21,680 nt of DNA from JBLHKE01 sp047619485 (GCA_047619485.1 JBLHKE010000033.1:1-21680); one strand, 5' to 3'. Counted from the stretch's first letter, positions 6,820-15,939 are shown. A program made the numbers and translations. Notes: generated by a model not told the origin, from the sequence alone.

Positions 6820-7020
6820 TTAGTTCATCGTTCCGGAAGCGTTGTTGAAGCGGTCGGCGAATTTGCCATGAGGCGTCAGCCCGTGGTAGCCGCCCTTGAC
6901 CCCATCGAGCTGGATCACGTGGTGGTGCATCCCGAAACCAGCGGTGAAGACGCGGATGGTGTCCGACTGGATCACTAGATAGAGAAGGTCGAACATCAGT
7001 GGCGAGAGGAATGTTCTGCG
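6820..7020 (-). pseudogene. DUF1552 fragment
   Basis: The minus-strand frame ending at 6820 reads P-L-M-F-D-L-L-Y-L-V-I-Q-S-D-T-I-R-V-F-T, then M-H-H-H-V-I-Q-L-D-G-V and G-Y-H-G-L-T-P-H-G-K. This matches a conserved stretch of DUF1552 proteins, secreted proteins usually encoded directly after a PSD1-type cytochrome gene. About 65 residues out of a family length above 400 are present, with no credible start. The open frame continues to 7302 but that part lies in MITE-B and looks non-coding. Together with the DUF1588 fragment at 4564 it suggests that a PSD1-DUF1552 operon was broken up here. Confidence 0.6.
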
Positions 7021-7172
7021 ATTGGCTAGGAGGATCATGAATGAGGCGAGGCAAGTGGCACCACGAGCAACTACTACCTTGCGATGGCACTTACTTACAT
7101 CAAATTTGCGGATTTCGAGCGCTGAGAAGAATCTAAGCGGGCTTCTATTTTCTACCTGAAGGCGAAAATGTG
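7021..7172. other. Non-coding or unrecognisable stretch between DUF1552 fragment and MITE-B
   Basis: Both strands were read. Short frames are open but none shows a family I recognise, a signal peptide or a convincing start. It is probably decayed sequence from the DUF1552 gene or the spacer before it. Confidence 0.4.
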
Positions 7173-7176
7173 TATA

Positions 7177-7335
7177 GGGCACCTCCGGAAACCTGCTGTG
7201 GAAATGGGGCGCAGAGAAAATTCCCGCTGGCGAGGCGATAAACGCTAAGCTATCTGGTGATAGTGGACGCTTTAGCAACGAAGACAGCGGGGATTTTATC
7301 AAGCTCCAGCCCGCATGAGGTTTTCGGAGGTGCCC
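7177..7335 (+). mobile_element. MITE family B, copy 2 (complete)
   Basis: A 159-bp element bounded by GGGCACCTCCGGAAACCT at the left and its near-complement at the right (complement reads GGGCACCTCCGAAAACCT; one mismatch in 18). TATA occurs on both sides (7173-7176 and 7336-7339), so the target duplication is TA or TATA. There is no transposase. A 45-codon frame ending at TGA 7316-7318 is open inside it but is probably chance. The copy at 1-124 is inverted and 98% identical over the overlap. The right end is 73 bp from the sulfatase start at 7409, so the element may separate that gene from its promoter or supply one. Confidence 0.88.
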
Positions 7336-7380
7336 TATAGCTCAAAGAGATTAACTTCCTCAAGTTTTCTCTCGCCCGAT

Positions 7381-7390
7381 CCCCCCCCCC
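7381..7390 (+). repeat. C10 tract in the sulfatase leader
   Basis: Ten C residues, 18 bp upstream of the sulfatase ATG at 7409. Slippage would change the leader length but not the reading frame, so any effect would be on promoter spacing or translation initiation. A tract of the same length lies in the sulfatase remnant at 236-245. Confidence 0.7.
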
Positions 7391-7408
7391 AGCTCCGATC
7401 ATCCCACG

Positions 7409-8851
7409 ATGCGACTTATCCTTTTCTCTGCCCTCCTTGCAATCGTCTCCGCCGCCAGTGCAGCCGACCGACCGAACGTACTATTTATCGCCGTCGATGA
7501 TCTACGGCCTAAACTCGGCACTTATGGCACGCGCGCGATCACGCCGAGCATCGATGCCCTCGCCGCTTCCGGCGTCCGCTTCGAGCACGCCTACTGCAAC
7601 CAGGCGGTGTGTGGCGCTTCGCGGGTCTCGCTGATGACCGGACTGTATCCTGAGCGCACCGGGGAGCGAACCTATCATGTCACCGGTTGGCGGGAGCGGT
7701 GGGCAGATACAGTGACCCTCAACCAGCACTTTCTCGCCAACGGCTACAACACCATCGGCATGGGCAAGATCTACCACGGCAGTGGCGGTGAGGGCGTTGA
7801 TCCGGAGAACTGGACCGAATGGGTCAATGTCAAAGGTAGCCAATACGTCAACGAGGAGAGCCGCGAAAACATGCGCACCTCAAAGGCTGGCGGCAGAACA
7901 CGCAAGCGCGGCCCTTCGACCGAAGCAGGCAACACCGATGGCGACGACTACCCCGATAGCCAACGCGCGGCGACTGGCGCAGTACGACTTGCCAAACTTG
8001 CCAAAGACGACAAGCCCTTCTTCCTTGCCGTTGGTTTCACCAAGCCACACCTGCCCTTCGTCGCACCCAAGAAATTTTGGAATCTCTACCAGCGCGACAG
8101 CTTCTCGATGCCGAAGAACCTCGGCGTGCCACCTGGCTACCCTAAATACGCGAGCAATGTCAGCGCCGGCGAGCTGCGCAGTTACTCCGACATCCCGCAG
8201 GGCAACGTTCCGCCCAGCGAGTTTCCCGACGAACTCAACAAGCGCCTCATCCACGGCTACCACGCCTGCGTCAGCTACATGGACTACAACGTCGGCGTTT
8301 TGCTCGACGCGCTTGAGAAATCTGGCGAAGCAGACAATACCATCGTGGTGTTCTGGGGCGACCACGGTTGGAAATTAGGTGATCACTCAAGCTGGTGCAA
8401 GCACACCAACTTCGAGTGCGACACCCGCGTGCCGCTCATCGTCCGCGCCCCGGGCAAAGCCAAAGCTGCGAGCAAGTCGCTGGTCGAACTCATCGACATC
8501 TACCCCACACTATGTGATCTCGCCGGGCTCGAAAAGCCCACCCACCTGCAGGGGAAATCGTTCATCGCCACCCTCGAAGACCCGAAAACCAAGCACCGCG
8601 ATTTCGCCTACTCCTCTTACTCGCACGGGCTAGGCAAAGGCAAGTCTGCCGTCGGCCACTCGCTGCGCAACGGCCAGTTCCGTTACACCGAGTGGTGGGA
8701 GAAGGGCACCGACAAGGTTCTCGACAAAGCCCTCACCGACCTGACCGCAGATCCCGGCGAAACGACCAGCGCCCTGCCGGAGAAGGCAAGTGAGGCTGAG
8801 TTGTTTTCGAAAGCACTGCGTGCGCGCGTGCTCGGTGTGCGGAAAAAGTAG
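7409..8851 (+). CDS. Iduronate-2-sulfatase-like secreted sulfatase
   Basis: A 480-residue sulfatase with signal peptide (M-R-L-I-L-F-S-A-L-L-A-I-V-S-A-A-S-A-A, mature from about D20). The metal-site strand is F-I-A-V-D-D-L-R-P-K-L-G-T-Y-G, the form typical of iduronate-2-sulfatases. The formylglycine site is C68-G-A-S-R, with Ala where most sulfatases have Pro. Later come M-G-K-I-Y-H-G, the substrate/metal segment G-F-T-K-P-H-L-P-F, and W-G-D-H-G-W-K-L-G-D-H with W-C-K-H-T-N-F-E, again iduronate-2-sulfatase-like. The C-terminal R-Y-T-E-W-W is usual. Length is normal and all key blocks are present, so it should be active if an FGE or anSME maturase exists elsewhere. The natural substrate is probably a marine sulfated glycan rather than iduronate. 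The leader contains C10, and MITE-B ends 73 bp upstream. Confidence 0.92.
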   Translation: MRLILFSALLAIVSAASAADRPNVLFIAVDDLRPKLGTYGTRAITPSIDALAASGVRFEHAYCNQAVCGASRVSLMTGLYPERTGERTYHVTGWRERWADTVTLNQHFLANGYNTIGMGKIYHGSGGEGVDPENWTEWVNVKGSQYVNEESRENMRTSKAGGRTRKRGPSTEAGNTDGDDYPDSQRAATGAVRLAKLAKDDKPFFLAVGFTKPHLPFVAPKKFWNLYQRDSFSMPKNLGVPPGYPKYASNVSAGELRSYSDIPQGNVPPSEFPDELNKRLIHGYHACVSYMDYNVGVLLDALEKSGEADNTIVVFWGDHGWKLGDHSSWCKHTNFECDTRVPLIVRAPGKAKAASKSLVELIDIYPTLCDLAGLEKPTHLQGKSFIATLEDPKTKHRDFAYSSYSHGLGKGKSAVGHSLRNGQFRYTEWWEKGTDKVLDKALTDLTADPGETTSALPEKASEAELFSKALRARVLGVRKK

Positions 8852-8867
8852 GAAATCTTTGGGGGGG

Positions 8868-9139
8868 ATTCGCCGCATAGGGTGAGGTCTCGCTCGTAGG
8901 CTTCGGCGGCAACCGGGATCTGCCTCTCTTCGTGGTCATTGTAGTTGACGAGGTGGTTGAGGGTCAGTTCGGATGCTGGTGGGTTTGGGATTTCCGTAAT
9001 TCTGGCCGTCGATGATAATGCTTCCGTAGAGAATCCGGGTACCGATGTAGAACTCCGTGCCGTGGTAGTCGTTGCCACTACCAGTGTGCTCGGAGCCGCC
9101 GATTGGGTCTTGGCTTCGTGACAGAATTAGTGCGAGCAT
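8868..9139 (-). pseudogene. Unidentified protein remnant, probably frameshifted
   Basis: On the minus strand one frame from ATG 9139 reads G-S-G-N-D-Y-H-G-T-E-F-Y-I-G-T-R-I-L-Y-G, then G-Q-N-Y-G-N-P-K-P, and stops soon after. Another frame becomes coherent at about the same place: P-P-A-S-E-L-T-L-N-H-L-V-N-Y, then A-A-E-A-Y-E-R-D-L-T. The change of coherent frame near 8990 suggests a small deletion. I do not recognise the family. It lies between the sulfatase and the start of the cytochrome lipoprotein, on the opposite strand, and has no functional indication. Confidence 0.35.
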
Positions 9140-9268
9140 ACCCGGGTGAGCATTTCAACGTTGACCACCCCCAGTCACCTCTTCCGATTCGCGCTCGTCG
9201 GCGCGGTGTTGAGCGTGGCATGTTCCTGCTCGTCAATCTCCGACGAGGCGACCCAGAAAAAATCGTCG

Positions 9269-9275
9269 CCCCCCC
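9269..9275 (+). repeat. C7 tract at the cytochrome c frame break
   Basis: Seven C between the lipoprotein leader and the cytochrome domain. With six (or nine) C the leader frame passes into the heme domain once MITE-A is removed. With seven it stops at the TAA that is also the element's target duplication. Confidence 0.65.
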
Positions 9276-9280
9276 GGTAA

Positions 9281-9437
9281 GGGCTTGTCAGTAAATAACT
9301 CCTACAATCTGCTGGTTATTTTGGCCATCACCCACGTTAGCCTCCAACTCAAATAGCCCGCTATAATCGCTGAAATCTGCCTTGGTGCTGGCTAAAATTC
9401 CTGCGCATCTTTGTATGACTTATTTCCTGACAACCCC
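9281..9437. mobile_element. MITE family A, copy 2
   Basis: The same 157-bp element as at 4258-4414, in the same orientation, with two substitutions. TAA target duplications lie at 9278-9280 and 9438-9440. It interrupts the cytochrome c lipoprotein between leader and heme domain. Its right part contains an ATG (9415) in frame with the heme domain, so a leaderless, cytoplasmic fragment could in principle be translated. Confidence 0.92.
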
Positions 9438-9812
9438 TAAGGTCAAGTTCGTGGGCGACATCAAACCCATTTTCCAAGAATCCTGTGTGCACTGCCACAA
9501 CGGCGAGCCGATCGCCGGGCGCCTCAACCTGAAGAATCGTGACGCCGCGTTCGCTGGCGGTGCCAGTGCCGGACTCATCGTCCCGGGCTCACCCGAGACG
9601 AGCCGGCTCTACACGAAAATCAAACTGGCCGATCAGGATCCTGGAGCCATGCCTCCGACCGGACACGCTCTAACCGATGCGCAACTGAAGATGATCAGGA
9701 CTTGGATCGCACAGGGCGCGGAGTGGCCGAGCGGCCCAGAGGGCGACGTCAAACCGAACGACAACATGAACTGGCGATCGAACTAAACCAGATTTCGAAA
9801 ATCTACCCAAGT

Positions 9813-11300
9813 ATGAAAATCCACCTCACCGTCACCCTCCTCCTAACCGCCGCGTTCGCCATCTCGTCCCCAGCAGCCAAGCGCAACATCGTCCTTTTCG
9901 TCACCGATGACCAGAGTCCGGACACAGGCGCTTACGGAAACACGGCCATCAATACCCCACACCTAGATGCGCTCGCCTCCGACGGGACGCTTTTCACGCA
10001 CGCCTTTGCCACCACGGCGAGTTGCAGCGCCAGCCGTTCTGTCATCCTGAGCGGACTGCACAACCATGCCAACGGACAATATGGTCACCAGCACGCCTTC
10101 CACAAATTCTCCTCATGGGAAAACCTGCAGACGCTCCCGGTACTGCTCACCCGGCACGGCTACCGCACCGCCCAAATCGGAAAATACCACGTCGCCCCCG
10201 AGCAAGTCTACCGCTTCGAAACCTACTTGAAGGGCAACGCGCGCAATGCTCCACAGATGGCGAACCAGTGCAAGGAGTTCATCAACGCCACGGACGAGCG
10301 CCCTTTCTTCCTCTACTTCGCAACCTCCGATCCGCACCGCGGTGGCGGCGTCGATAAGACTTCGCAGATGAAACACAAGCCCGACCTGTTCGGCAACAAA
10401 TCGAAGAAGGGTTCCCACGACGGCGTCGACGAGGTCTTCTACGATCCAAAAGACGTGATCGTTCCGAAGTTCCTCCCCGACACGCCAACCTCTCGGGAAG
10501 AGATCGCCCAGTACTACCAGTCGATTTCGCGCATCGACCAAGGGGTCGGCCGCCTCGTCCAACTCCTCAAAGAGGCAGGCAAATACGAAGAGACCCTGAT
10601 CGTATTCACCTCCGACCACGGCATGGCATTCCCGGGCGGCAAGACCACGGTCTACGAAGGCGGGCTCAAGGTGCCATTCATCGTACACCACCCCGACGTC
10701 GAACAGCGTGGAATCAAAAGTGATGCGATGATCAGCCACATCGATATCACGCCGTCGCTGCTCGACTTCGCCGGCGCCTGGAACCCGGCGAAACAGAGCC
10801 CGCTGGCGAGCTTGATCAAACCAGTCGAGAAGACCAAAGACAATCAGGGCAGAGTGCCAAACAAACTCCACGGCCGCTCTTGGGTGCCCGCCCTCGGCCA
10901 ACCCCACATCGACGGGTGGAACAACATCGGAGCCTCGCATACCTTCCACGAAATCCAGATGTACTACCCGATGCGTGCCGTGCGCGATCGCGAATACAAA
11001 CTGATCTGGAACATTGCACACCCGCTCCCCTACCCCTTCGCTTCCGATCTCTGGGCCGCCGCTACTTGGCAGACACAGTGGGACAAAGGAAAAGACGCCC
11101 CATACGGCACCAAAACGGTTGGGGAATACATCCAGCGGCCGCAATTCGAATTCTACGACATCAAGAACGACCCTGATGAGGCTCACAACCTAGCGGATGA
11201 GACCAGCCACGCAGAGACGCTGGAGACCTACAAATCCAAGCTAAAAGCCTTCCAGAAAGCCACCGGAGACCCCTGGATCACCAAATGGGACTATGAGTAG
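9813..11300 (+). CDS. Heparan N-sulfatase-like (sulfamidase-type) secreted sulfatase
   Basis: A 495-residue sulfatase. The frame is open from 9702, but ATG 9813 gives a signal peptide (M-K-I-H-L-T-V-T-L-L-L-T-A-A-F-A) directly before the sulfatase core, so it is the likely start; it lies 27 bp after the cytochrome gene's stop. Motifs are the metal site F-V-T-D-D-Q-S-P-D-T-G-A-Y-G, C71-S-A-S-R as the formylglycine site (Ala in place of Pro), G-L-H-N-H-A-N-G-Q-Y-G-H, I-G-K-Y-H-V, F-T-S-D-H-G-M-A-F-P-G-G-K-T, and the C-terminus D-P-W-I-T-K-W-D-Y-E. These are typical of the N-sulfoglucosamine sulfohydrolase branch. Length is normal and no lesion is seen. Its true substrate is probably a sulfated marine polysaccharide. 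Confidence 0.92.
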   Translation: MKIHLTVTLLLTAAFAISSPAAKRNIVLFVTDDQSPDTGAYGNTAINTPHLDALASDGTLFTHAFATTASCSASRSVILSGLHNHANGQYGHQHAFHKFSSWENLQTLPVLLTRHGYRTAQIGKYHVAPEQVYRFETYLKGNARNAPQMANQCKEFINATDERPFFLYFATSDPHRGGGVDKTSQMKHKPDLFGNKSKKGSHDGVDEVFYDPKDVIVPKFLPDTPTSREEIAQYYQSISRIDQGVGRLVQLLKEAGKYEETLIVFTSDHGMAFPGGKTTVYEGGLKVPFIVHHPDVEQRGIKSDAMISHIDITPSLLDFAGAWNPAKQSPLASLIKPVEKTKDNQGRVPNKLHGRSWVPALGQPHIDGWNNIGASHTFHEIQMYYPMRAVRDREYKLIWNIAHPLPYPFASDLWAAATWQTQWDKGKDAPYGTKTVGEYIQRPQFEFYDIKNDPDEAHNLADETSHAETLETYKSKLKAFQKATGDPWITKWDYE

Positions 11301-11492
11301 ATCGCTCGATTGGGGGGGCTCAACTCGTGAGTGCTCAATCAAAACCAGCGTCATTTGAGAAATCTACGGTCAGAAAAACCCGCTAGATGGGTCGCATTTT
11401 CGCCTTGCACCCCCCGCCCCACTAGATTAGTTTCCGCACCCTCAACTCAGGGTTTTCCCCTATTTTTAGTAGAATTTCAGCATCTAAGAACC

Positions 11493-11648
11493 ATGTCCCA
11501 GCACAGAAGCCTAAAAGGAGCCTCCAGCATCGGCGCACGCCGCAACGTCCTCAAGCGCCTTGAGCGCGTCAAGCTTATGAAGGCACGTGGACAGTGGAAA
11601 GATGGCAGCAGCCCTCTCGGTCTCCCAAAGACCAAGCCAGACGAGTAG
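11493..11648 (+). CDS. Small basic protein (Chlamydiae/Verrucomicrobia-restricted family)
   Basis: A 51-residue, strongly basic protein: M-S-Q-H-R-S-L-K, then R-R-N-V-L-K-R-L-E-R-V-K-L-M-K and G-Q-W-K-D, ending L-G-L-P-K-T-K-P-D-E. This is the pattern of the PVC small basic protein family (I recall TIGR04137), with the invariant R-N-V-L-K-R-x-E-R and G-L-P-K-x-K blocks. Function is unknown; its charge suggests nucleic acid or ribosome binding. The frame is open upstream to 11331, but that part is unlike the family and ATG 11493 is the canonical start. It is useful as a taxonomic marker. Confidence 0.85.
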   Translation: MSQHRSLKGASSIGARRNVLKRLERVKLMKARGQWKDGSSPLGLPKTKPDE

Positions 11649-11723
11649 ACCACTCGCCTGCTCCCGCTCCAACGTTCGAATCTGAGCATTCCCCTAGGTT
11701 AGCCTCACTATGTCCTAACGACG

Positions 11724-12482
11724 ATGGCAGCACCGGAATCCTCCACCGACGGTATTCGTCTCAACAGATTTTTGGCGAGCTGTGGCATCGCCTCGCGGCG
11801 CAAGTGTGAAACGCTCATCACCGATGGGCGCATCATGGTCAACGGGAAGATCTGCAAGAAACTGGCCACCCGCATCCGTCCGGGCGACAAGGTTCACGCC
11901 GACGGTGTGCCATTGAAGACCCAAGAGGCGCTCACCATCCTCCTCTTCAAACCTGCTCACGTCATCTGCTCCGCCGGGGATACCCACGGGCGTAGGACGA
12001 TTTTCGACCTGCTCTCGCCGAAGCTCCAACAGGCAAATTTGCACCATGTTGGCCGACTTGACCACGAGAGTGAGGGACTGATCGTCATGACGAATTCCGG
12101 CGATCTCTCCCACCAGATCACCCACCCGCGGCACAAGATCGAAAAGGAGTATTTCGTCCGCATCAACCGCCCGTTCCAAGAGGAGATTCACAGCCGCAAG
12201 CTGCTCGAAGGAATCGAGACACCAGAGGGCTTCGCCAAGGCCGTCTCTGTGGTTCAAATTTCGAACCGCCAGCTCTCCGTCGTCCTCCAACAGGGCTTGA
12301 AACGCCAGATCCGGCACATGTTCTCAGCCTTGGAATATGAGGTAACTCAACTCGTCCGCACCCGCATCGGCAACCTCTCCGACGAGGAACTGAAGCCCGG
12401 CAAATTCCGTTACCTGAAAGAGTCTGATATCGCCCGAATCCTCGCACCTCCAAAAAATCCTGCGAGCCAAACTAAACGTTGA
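11724..12482 (+). CDS. Pseudouridine synthase, RsuA/RluB/RluE/RluF family
   Basis: A 252-residue rRNA pseudouridine synthase that isomerises a specific uridine in rRNA. An N-terminal S4 RNA-binding domain spans about residues 11-60 (I-R-L-N-R-F-L-A-S-C-G-I-A-S-R-R and V-N-G-K). The catalytic domain follows with V-G-R-L-D113-H-E-S-E-G-L, in which Asp113 is the nucleophile, then K-E-Y and the C-terminal Q-G-L-K-R-Q-I-R-H-M-F motif. Domain order and length fit RluB-type enzymes; whether the target is 16S or 23S rRNA cannot be told. It is followed 40 bp later by acetyl-CoA synthetase on the same strand. Confidence 0.92.
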   Translation: MAAPESSTDGIRLNRFLASCGIASRRKCETLITDGRIMVNGKICKKLATRIRPGDKVHADGVPLKTQEALTILLFKPAHVICSAGDTHGRRTIFDLLSPKLQQANLHHVGRLDHESEGLIVMTNSGDLSHQITHPRHKIEKEYFVRINRPFQEEIHSRKLLEGIETPEGFAKAVSVVQISNRQLSVVLQQGLKRQIRHMFSALEYEVTQLVRTRIGNLSDEELKPGKFRYLKESDIARILAPPKNPASQTKR

Positions 12483-12522
12483 GCAGCAGGGTTTCGCCTG
12501 ATAAGATCTCGATGTCCCAGTT

Positions 12523-14472
<1,950 letters not shown>

Positions 14473-14583
14473 TGATTCTAGAGGCTCGCATACAGTCTGA
14501 AGGCGGAGCACGGGCTGGAAGTCATAGGCTTACGCCCATGGCCAACTCAACCGAACCAACTGCTCCCCAGCAATAGCGCCCAG

Positions 14584-15459
14584 ATGAACGCGATCGGATT
14601 TGCCATTCGCCGGGTTGCCCGCAGCTTCGGTATCAAGAACGAGATGAATCGCCGAATGGCGATCACCCGTGAGCTCCAGTTGCTCGCTGAGGCGGAAGCG
14701 ATCCTCGGGAGGATCGCTTGCACAGATAGCGAAAACATCGAGGAGATCGCAGAAGAGTTCTACCAGGTGCGCGACCTCGAAGCCGAGGCAGTCGAGCTCC
14801 GCAAGGAGATCCGCCATCTCGAGATAGAGAACGATCGCCTCCTTGTGCAGCAGGAGAAACTCGAGGAGAATTTGGAGAATCAAATCGGTGAACTGACCCG
14901 CGGGAAATCGGGCCAGATGCAGCGCACGATTGCTCTTATGAACGAGATCGAGAACCTGAAACTCGACGCCGAAATCACCCGCAAGAAGTACTCGGGCATG
15001 AAGCTGCGCCTCAAATCGCTAATCGACAGCGATGCCCCCGAAGAGGAATTGGAACTGGCCCGCCAAAACCTGATCAGGTTGAAGGCGGAGTACTCTGCTG
15101 AGACCAAGCAGATCGTCGGAAAACAGGCCGACGTGCGGAATACCGAGCAGGCGATCACCGATCTTGAAAACAAAGTAACGAACTTGCGCGAAGATGCCCG
15201 CGCCCGGATCACCTCGCTGATGAACGACGTCGGAAAATCATCCAACCTCGTAGCGCGCTATGGTGCAAAGCTCGGCTCGATCGAGAAAAACATCGGCGAT
15301 CTGACCTACAGTGTCGGCAGCTTCCTCAGCAACAACAGCGACAACCCGACAGCAGAGATCAAGACCGTCATCCATAAGCACCGCGCGATCATCTCGCGCC
15401 TCAACTCACTCAAGGCCTCGATTAACTTCAACCGGATCCTGTCCGGGCAGGCTGGCTAG
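14584..15459 (+). CDS. Unrecognised long coiled-coil protein
   Basis: A 291-residue protein I do not recognise. It has a short basic N-terminus (M-N-A-I-G-F-A-I-R-R-V-A-R-S-F) that could be a weak amphipathic helix. It is then almost entirely charged, heptad-like helix from about residue 20 to 230 (for example L-E-A-E-A-V-E-L-R-K-E-I-R and L-E-N-K-V-T-N-L-R-E-D-A). A shorter serine/glycine region follows near 250 and a final helix rich in Ile and Leu. No signal peptide, membrane segment or catalytic motif is seen. It superficially resembles PspA-like or SMC-hinge-less coiled coils, but I cannot support either. It lies between acs and the S4 gene, 27 bp before the latter, all co-directional. 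It may be a lineage-specific structural or scaffolding protein. Confidence 0.8.
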   Translation: MNAIGFAIRRVARSFGIKNEMNRRMAITRELQLLAEAEAILGRIACTDSENIEEIAEEFYQVRDLEAEAVELRKEIRHLEIENDRLLVQQEKLEENLENQIGELTRGKSGQMQRTIALMNEIENLKLDAEITRKKYSGMKLRLKSLIDSDAPEEELELARQNLIRLKAEYSAETKQIVGKQADVRNTEQAITDLENKVTNLREDARARITSLMNDVGKSSNLVARYGAKLGSIEKNIGDLTYSVGSFLSNNSDNPTAEIKTVIHKHRAIISRLNSLKASINFNRILSGQAG

Positions 15460-15486
15460 TCTTCGAATTTCACCCCACGGGAACCA

Positions 15487-15906
15487 ATGCCCGACACCGA
15501 TCGTATCGACCGCTGGCTCTGGGCGGTTAGAATTTACAAAACCCGCTCCCAGGCAGCGAGCGCCTGCCGCCTCAACCAGGTGCGGGTCGATGGCCAGTTC
15601 GTCAAACCTTCCCGCCCCGTCGGCCCCGGGACGACCATCCAGATCGAAAAGGACCAGATGATCAGGACGGTGAAAGTCCTAACACTGGCCGAAAAACGCA
15701 TTGGGGCGAAACTGGTTCAGGAACACATTGATGACATCACGCCGGAGGAGGAACTCGAACGCTCCCGCGCCGTGCGTGAACAACTGCGGCTCAACCGTGT
15801 CTACCAGGTCAGGGGCGAGGGACGCCCGTCAAAGAAGCAGCGCCGCGAGATAGAAAAATTCCTCGATATCGTCGAGATATCCACCGAGTTGGACAAAAAC
15901 GAATAA
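15487..15906 (+). CDS. S4-domain RNA-binding protein, Hsp15-like
   Basis: A 139-residue protein with an N-terminal S4 domain: R-I-D-R-W-L-W-A-V-R-I-Y-K-T-R-S-Q-A, then V-R-V-D-G-Q-F-V-K-P-S-R-P-V-G-P-G, as in the HslR/Hsp15 family, which binds stalled 50S subunits. The C-terminus is basic and low in complexity (G-R-P-S-K-K-Q-R-R-E-I-E-K-F), also usual for Hsp15-like proteins. Length is similar to E. coli HslR. The stop at 15906 is 33 bp from the end of the convergent alpha-2-macroglobulin gene. No clear hairpin terminator lies in that gap. Confidence 0.88.
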   Translation: MPDTDRIDRWLWAVRIYKTRSQAASACRLNQVRVDGQFVKPSRPVGPGTTIQIEKDQMIRTVKVLTLAEKRIGAKLVQEHIDDITPEEELERSRAVREQLRLNRVYQVRGEGRPSKKQRREIEKFLDIVEISTELDKNE

Positions 15907-15939
15907 CGAAAACTGTGACGTCCCAGCCAGCTGCCTGGT

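Larger units (their letters stand above)
9146..9786 (+). pseudogene. Lipoprotein PSCyt1-type cytochrome c, broken by MITE-A and a C-tract frameshift
   Basis: The N-terminal part starts at GTG 9146 and encodes a lipoprotein signal with hydrophobic F-A-L-V-G-A-V-L-S-V-A-C26 (lipobox before Cys26), then a Ser/Lys-rich linker ending at S-S-P-P and a stop at 9278-9280. The C-terminal part, after MITE-A, reads G-D-I-K-P-I-F-Q-E-S-C-V-H-C-H-N-G (heme site C-x-x-C-H), L-N-L-K-N-R-D-A-A-F, I-V-P-G-S-P-E-T-S-R-L-Y, M-P-P-T-G-H-A-L-T-D. This is a planctomycete cytochrome c domain (PF07635 type). If the element and one TAA are removed and C7 is taken as C6, one continuous 159-residue frame results. Such proteins are envelope-anchored electron carriers. 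As it stands no exported cytochrome can be made. Confidence 0.8.

Noticed and set aside
6820..7302. Reading the whole 160-residue minus-strand frame as one gene
   Set aside because: Its first part lies in MITE-B and in unrecognisable sequence; only the last 65 or so residues resemble DUF1552.
7178..7318. 45-codon frame inside MITE-B as a protein C-terminus
   Set aside because: The other copy shows one silent and one missense difference in this frame, which is uninformative. The TIRs and target duplication explain the repeat without coding.
10113..11186. 357-residue minus-strand open frame
   Set aside because: It lies antisense to the intact heparan-N-sulfatase-like gene, has no domain or signal, and its composition reflects the complement of that gene.
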